The notes under the pieces are model-generated. The model saw nothing but the letters and a program-made list of their open reading frames with translations, did not search any database and had not been told where the DNA came from. Made by a program: the position numbers and the translations under genes. From positions 1 to 9,526 of the forward strand of contig CAJJOX010000081.1 in NCBI GenBank assembly GCA_905193485.1: a stretch of DNA of 9,526 bases, given 5' to 3'. Below, one piece after another: positions 7,101 through 9,526 of the stretch (position 1 is the stretch's first letter; every line of letters begins with the position of its first letter). Source of the stretch: an uncultured Porphyromonadaceae bacterium (lineage in GTDB: Bacteria; Bacteroidota; Bacteroidia; Bacteroidales; Muribaculaceae).

Positions 7101-7665
7101 TGAAACCGTGCGACGCATGCTCACGTCCAACCGTGGTGCAATCTTCGATCTTACCCGCTGCCTCGGCATCGAAGCCTATAACGCCAAGACCGATCCCGCC
7201 CGGTTCATCTACGGAAACGCTGCCGATTCTTTGGACATAGAGCTTACGGCTGAAGAAAAATCGCGTGCCGACAGTTTCGTGAACGACCGCGTCGACAAGA
7301 TGCTCACTCTGCTCAAACTCCAGAAAGAGAAACTGCCGGAAGCTGCAATGGACTATACGTTTATTGAATATGATCAGCTCTGTGAGGCCTACAGTCTGCT
7401 CCATGAGATTACCGGCGACGACAAATACCTCAGACAATGCTTGTCTCTCCTCGAAACCGAGCTCGACCGCTTCGGAAAGTTCATGGGATATTACGATAGC
7501 CTTCCGGCGCCGCTTTATAACGCGTTGTCTGACCGTGATCTCATGATTATCAGCTATTATCCGATGCTCATTCGCCAATATTACCAATATAGCGGCGATA
7601 TGGAGGCAACAAAAAAATTGCTTGACAGTCTTGAGAAGAAATACAAGTTCAAACTCGATATCTGA
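4135..7665 (+). CDS. DUF2723 polytopic membrane protein, candidate GT-C glycosyltransferase (TMEM260-like)
   Basis: A 1,176-residue integral membrane protein of the DUF2723 family, common in Bacteroidota. The eukaryotic member TMEM260 is reported to be a protein O-mannosyltransferase. About 13-14 hydrophobic helices are visible: one at 11-27, a group from about 75 to 363, and four more between about 603 and 730. The first loop carries SFWDCPEYI (32-40) with Asp35 and Glu38. This matches the place where GT-C enzymes keep their catalytic acidic residues, next to HPPGNPVFML (50-59). A soluble insert spans about 371-602. Other conserved-looking blocks are IPGQPRERDYAFAGSF (651-666), TWDDHDRSGRYTARDFGMNY (732-751) and YGDNDTFPLWYAQEVEG (764-780). 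The tail from about 732 is soluble and becomes helical near the end. The ATG at 4135 is preferred because an upstream in-frame TTG at 4111 lies inside the promoter box. Donor and acceptor are not shown by the sequence; the glycosyltransferase role is inference. Confidence 0.88.
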   Translation: MKRYNALNNSLGWLCFVIAAATYLLTLEPTASFWDCPEYIVQGFKLEIGHPPGNPVFMLAARFFANFAMGDVTKVAVMINAMSGLLSAGTILFLFWTITHLTKKLIVRSDAAEISAVKMTVIVGSGVCGALMYAWSDSFWFSAVEGEVYAFSSFCTALVFWLILKWENRADRPDSDKYLILIGYVIGISIAVHLLNLLCIPAIVLVIYFKRAKAANAKGSLLALLISFVIVAFILYGLVPGLISVAQDFELICVNWLHMSFNTGVIIYGILAVACFIWTLCNLYNSRTVNPALIKVSFALSVLLSGILFIGASVTIGLLLFTGLCVYLYMAKGKMMLSVRMLSLITLSIMVMFIGYSSYALLLVRSSAHTPMNQNAPDNVFTLASYLNREQYGDRPLLYGPTINIEKYYDDKGKAHITANDPRLWVQEGGSYVMKTTKGADQYAREVKVSPDAPDRYHNLGGKETPVTAPELNMLFPRMYETSKVNDYNNWVGGSAENPMNTKEVDVIIAEDEFGEPIEEMSRPMNKATFGENLKYLLNYQLNHMYWRYFLWNFAGRQNDIQGNGEPTHGNWISGIPFIDNARLGDQSLLPDELGKDNPGHNVFFMLPLLMGLLGLFWQAAAGKRGIEQFWVVFFLFFMTGIAIVLYLNQIPGQPRERDYAFAGSFYAYAIWVGMGVAAIWRIVCRLSANIKKGEPKPELTDGNADGKYSLAGAVIAAVIGILVPLQVVSQTWDDHDRSGRYTARDFGMNYLNSLDKNAIIFTYGDNDTFPLWYAQEVEGVRTDVKVANLSYLTTDWYIDQLRRQSYDAPGIDVLAKSSDYAYDARQAFFFPEKASTEFVDATKALKAAYGNDDNKFPYPFVTIAANGEAAVKAGRIKAGEEVSDIQLALPYSNRNGVTINSVMVIDVLNSSARNGWNRPIYFATTVPTENYIGLDPYFSQTGLAYEVVPVYHEDAAGVNTEKMYRNITELWRWGGLDKVKKKGDIYLDETVRRMLTSNRGAIFDLTRCLGIEAYNAKTDPARFIYGNAADSLDIELTAEEKSRADSFVNDRVDKMLTLLKLQKEKLPEAAMDYTFIEYDQLCEAYSLLHEITGDDKYLRQCLSLLETELDRFGKFMGYYDSLPAPLYNALSDRDLMIISYYPMLIRQYYQYSGDMEATKKLLDSLEKKYKFKLDI

Positions 7666-7701
7666 TCGACTCCGACCCTTTACCGTCCCGACAGAAAATA
7701 A

Positions 7702-8322
7702 ATGCTTATCGAACAACCGCCTTTGCTTTACCGGCTCCTGTTTCCGGAAGCGATCTGGCGAATAAAACAGAAGAAACGTCGCGTGGTGTATCTAACCTTC
7801 GACGACGGCCCTATACCGGAGGTGACGCCGTGGGTGCTCGACTTGCTCGACGCCCACGGCGTCAAGGCCACATTCTTCCTGGTAGGCGACAATGTGCGCC
7901 GCTCACCTCATCTGCTCGAGGATATAAAGCGGCGCGGACACAGCTGGGGCAATCACACCATGCACCATCTGCAAGGCATGAAAGTGACATCGCTGCGATA
8001 TATGCGCGACATCACCGAAGCCGACATGCTGATCGGATCGCCTCTTTTCCGTCCGCCCCACGGCCTCTTGCGTTGGAGTCAGGCAGCGGCGATCAAAGAT
8101 CACTACAACATCATAATGTATGATCTCGTGACTCGCGACTACAGCAAGAAAATGAATCCGGCAAGAGTGCTCGAAAACGTCAAGCGCTATGCCCGCAACG
8201 GATCCATTATCGTGTTTCACGATTCGCTTAAGGCAGAGCGCAATCTGCGCGAAGCGTTACCGGAGGCCATCAAATGGCTTAAAAGTCAAGGCTATGAATT
8301 CAGGCCACTGCCAATGGAGTGA
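7702..8322 (+). CDS. Signal-less NodB-type polysaccharide deacetylase (CE4 family)
   Basis: A 206-residue protein made almost entirely of one NodB homology domain, the metal-dependent deacetylase fold that removes acetyl groups from N- or O-acetylated sugars. All main motifs are visible: TFDDGP (32-37) with the base and metal Asp pair 34/35, HTMHH (85-89) with metal histidines His85 and His89, RPPHG (117-121), DLVTRDY (141-147), and FHDS (172-175) with the late His173. There is no signal peptide or membrane helix, so it should be cytosolic, unlike chitin or peptidoglycan deacetylases that act outside the membrane. The substrate is unknown; a cytosolic sugar precursor is one possibility. The start ATG at 7702 follows an A-rich ACAGAAAATAA. 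It lies 36 bp after the DUF2723 gene and its end overlaps queG by 29 bases, suggesting a three-gene transcript. Confidence 0.92.
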   Translation: MLIEQPPLLYRLLFPEAIWRIKQKKRRVVYLTFDDGPIPEVTPWVLDLLDAHGVKATFFLVGDNVRRSPHLLEDIKRRGHSWGNHTMHHLQGMKVTSLRYMRDITEADMLIGSPLFRPPHGLLRWSQAAAIKDHYNIIMYDLVTRDYSKKMNPARVLENVKRYARNGSIIVFHDSLKAERNLREALPEAIKWLKSQGYEFRPLPME

Positions 8323-9238
8323 TTTTGACTCATCATTGATCGACGGCGCCGGCATATATTCTTTCGGCATCGCGCGCCTGGGCGCTGTCGGCGACATCCA
8401 GGATGCTCGCTACGACAGCTGGATCTCCCGTGCGTGCCACGGCACCATGACCTACATGGAGCGCTACAGGGATATCCGCCACGATCCGCGTCTTCTGCTT
8501 GACGGAGCTCACTCGATGCTGTGCTGCGCCTTTTCCTACTACACCCCGCTGTCAGGAACTCCCGATTCGCTCGTCATAGCCCGATATGCCCTCGGCAAAG
8601 ACTATCACGACATCGTGCGTCAGCGCCTCGAAACCGTTGCCGCACGCATACGCGCGAAGTATGGCGGAAACACCAGAGTGTGTGTCGACACGGCGCCCCT
8701 CCATGAACGCTATTGGGCCGCACGGGCCGGCATCGGAGTAATAGGTCTTAACAACCAGCTCATTATTCCGGGTGCCGGATCATATTTCTTCCTCGGGGAA
8801 ATCATCACGACCGCACGGATCAAGCCCACTGCCGACATCGAAATCCCCCCCTCGTGCGAACAGTGCGGCCGGTGCGTTCGCGAATGCCCCGTCGGAGCAT
8901 TGCACCCCGACGGCTCGTGCGACACCTCACGCTGTCTGTCTTATCTTACCATAGAGCACAGGGGTGAATTTGCCGAAGGCACCGACACACACGGTCACTT
9001 CTACGGATGCGACCGATGCGCCGAAGTGTGTCCCCACAACGCGAATCCGCCACAGTGCACCATCGATGATCTGAAACCTAATCCCGGATTGCTTTCGCTC
9101 ACCGCCGACAAGATGCTCGCAATGACTCACGATGAATATGTCGGTCTGTTTCGGGGCTCCCCGATGAAACGGGCAAAACTCACGGGACTGCAACGCAACG
9201 CCATGCATTTGAAAAACAAACAGACCGGTGAAAAGTGA
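8294..9238 (+). CDS. queG: Epoxyqueuosine reductase QueG
   Basis: QueG catalyses the last step of queuosine synthesis. It reduces epoxyqueuosine to queuosine at the wobble base of tRNAs with GUN anticodons, using cobalamin and two [4Fe-4S] clusters. From the ATG at 8294 the protein has 314 residues, a normal length. Early landmarks are GIARLG (25-30) and CHGTMTYMERYRDIRHDPR (48-66). VDTAPLHERYWAARAGIGVI (131-150) contains Asp132 and Glu138 of the active-site region. Cluster cysteines are seen in CEQCGRCVRECP (188-199), at Cys214, and in CDRCAEVCP (239-247), a two-ferredoxin-like arrangement. A longer reading from 8189 would overlap the deacetylase by 134 bases and add nothing family-like. The chosen start overlaps it by 29 bases in another frame, pointing to translational coupling. 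No extra C-terminal HEAT-type domain is present. Confidence 0.95.
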   Translation: MNSGHCQWSDFDSSLIDGAGIYSFGIARLGAVGDIQDARYDSWISRACHGTMTYMERYRDIRHDPRLLLDGAHSMLCCAFSYYTPLSGTPDSLVIARYALGKDYHDIVRQRLETVAARIRAKYGGNTRVCVDTAPLHERYWAARAGIGVIGLNNQLIIPGAGSYFFLGEIITTARIKPTADIEIPPSCEQCGRCVRECPVGALHPDGSCDTSRCLSYLTIEHRGEFAEGTDTHGHFYGCDRCAEVCPHNANPPQCTIDDLKPNPGLLSLTADKMLAMTHDEYVGLFRGSPMKRAKLTGLQRNAMHLKNKQTGEK

Positions 9239-9334
9239 ATCGGGTGACTCAAAAGCTCCCTATCATTTCTGTCGTCAGCATTTAATATTTATTATTAAAC
9301 AGCCTCCATATGATGGATTATGGGGATTTTTGTG

Positions 9335-9344
9335 TAATTTCGCA
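9335..9344 (+). promoter_or_regulatory. Putative -7 promoter element for pdxA
   Basis: TAATTTCGCA is one mismatch from TAnnTTTG and shares the trailing GCA with the candidates at 2003 and 4106. Transcription would start near 9348, with a leader of about 48 nt. No convincing -33 TTTG is found at the usual spacing. Confidence 0.4.
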
Positions 9345-9350
9345 TCATAT

Positions 9351-9365
9351 TGCACATAAAGTGCA
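9351..9365. repeat. Perfect 5-bp inverted repeat in the presumed pdxA leader
   Basis: TGCAC (9351-9355) and GTGCA (9361-9365) are perfect inverted copies separated by ATAAA. The element begins about 3 bases after the predicted start of transcription, so it could be an operator or a short 5' RNA hairpin. A motif this short can arise by chance. Confidence 0.3.
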
Positions 9366-9395
9366 CCGGATTATCACATCTACAAACCTCTTGTC

Positions 9396-9526
9396 ATGTC
9401 AGAACGAAAACTTAGAATAGGAATCACTCATGGCGATGTCAACGGCATCGGCTATGAAGTTATCATTAAGGCTCTGGAAGACCCGCGCATGCTCGAACTT
9501 TGCACACCGATCATCTACGGTTCAGC
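9396..9526 (+). CDS. pdxA: 4-hydroxythreonine-4-phosphate dehydrogenase PdxA, 5' part only
   Basis: The first 43 codons, plus two bases, of a gene cut by the right window edge. The start reads MSERKLRIGITHGDVNGIG and continues with YEVIIKAL and a stretch ending CTPIIYGS. This is the N-terminal signature of PdxA, in particular the Bacteroidota form with ITHGDxNGIxYEVIIK. PdxA oxidises 4-phosphohydroxy-L-threonine with NAD; the product decarboxylates to 3-amino-2-oxopropyl phosphate, the substrate of PdxJ. The ATG at 9396 is the only sensible start and has no Shine-Dalgarno. It has its own upstream gap of 157 bp and probably its own promoter, so it need not belong to the queG transcript. Metal-binding histidines and most of the fold lie outside the window. 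Confidence 0.93.
   Translation, partial: MSERKLRIGITHGDVNGIGYEVIIKALEDPRMLELCTPIIYGS

Larger units (their letters stand above)
9239..9395. promoter_or_regulatory. AT-rich intergenic region upstream of pdxA
   Basis: This 157-bp gap follows queG and no gene is visible in it. It contains an AT-only dyad TTTAATA-TTTAT-TATTAAA (9281-9299). That is too weak and GC-free to call a terminator, and I see no other terminator after queG. It also holds a promoter-like TAATTTCGCA and a leader dyad, listed separately. Confidence 0.5.

Noticed and set aside
6505..7716. 403-codon minus-strand open frame opposite the DUF2723 C-terminal region
   Set aside because: Antisense shadow without a domain; the sense reading is continuous and carries conserved blocks.
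8189..8293. N-terminal extension of QueG from an ATG at 8189
   Set aside because: It would overlap the deacetylase by 134 bases, including its conserved FHDS region, and the added residues do not resemble QueG.
9281..9299. Rho-independent terminator after queG
   Set aside because: The 7-bp stem TTTAATA/TATTAAA contains no G or C and has no U tract after it, so it would be too weak.

Overview
The window looks like chromosomal DNA of a gut-type Bacteroidota, most likely order Bacteroidales; the family Muribaculaceae is plausible but unproven. Three things point there: the gene families (a DUF2723 membrane protein of about 1,180 residues, a signal-less deacetylase beginning MLIEQPP, and PdxJ next to ExbB/ExbD and NAD kinase), several promoter -7 boxes of the Bacteroidota form TAnnTTTG, and the absence of Shine-Dalgarno sequences before any start. 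The DNA is moderately GC-rich and densely coding. I saw no rRNA, tRNA, CRISPR array, insertion sequence, integrase or prophage gene.

Layout. On the minus strand, from about 1930 leftward, run pdxJ, exbB and exbD; exbD is cut by the left window edge. On the plus strand, from about 2051 rightward, run a small stand-alone ACT-like protein, nadK, a YgjP/DUF45-type zinc metallopeptidase, the DUF2723 polytopic protein, a cytosolic NodB-type deacetylase, queG, and the first 43 codons of pdxA, cut by the right edge. The 120 bp between pdxJ and the ACT-like gene (1931-2050) is a divergent, AT-rich control region. The only other sizeable gap is 157 bp in front of pdxA. No gene-free stretch exceeds 300 bases.

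How the genes relate. PdxJ and PdxA act in one pathway: PdxA makes the amino-ketone phosphate that PdxJ condenses with deoxyxylulose 5-phosphate to give pyridoxine 5'-phosphate. They sit at opposite ends of the window on opposite strands. NadK makes NADP. ExbB and ExbD form the proton-driven motor that energises TonB-dependent outer-membrane transport. QueG performs the last step of queuosine synthesis on tRNA. DUF2723 is a candidate GT-C glycosyltransferase. The neighbourhood is mainly conserved housekeeping, not an accessory island.

The best lead is the gene at 2051-2452. From memory, the equivalent slot between pdxJ and nadK in Bacteroides holds a protein of about 220 residues with two CBS domains followed by an ACT-like C-terminal domain. 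Here only the ACT-like part is present and there is no room for the CBS pair. I did not find a convincing new multi-gene system.
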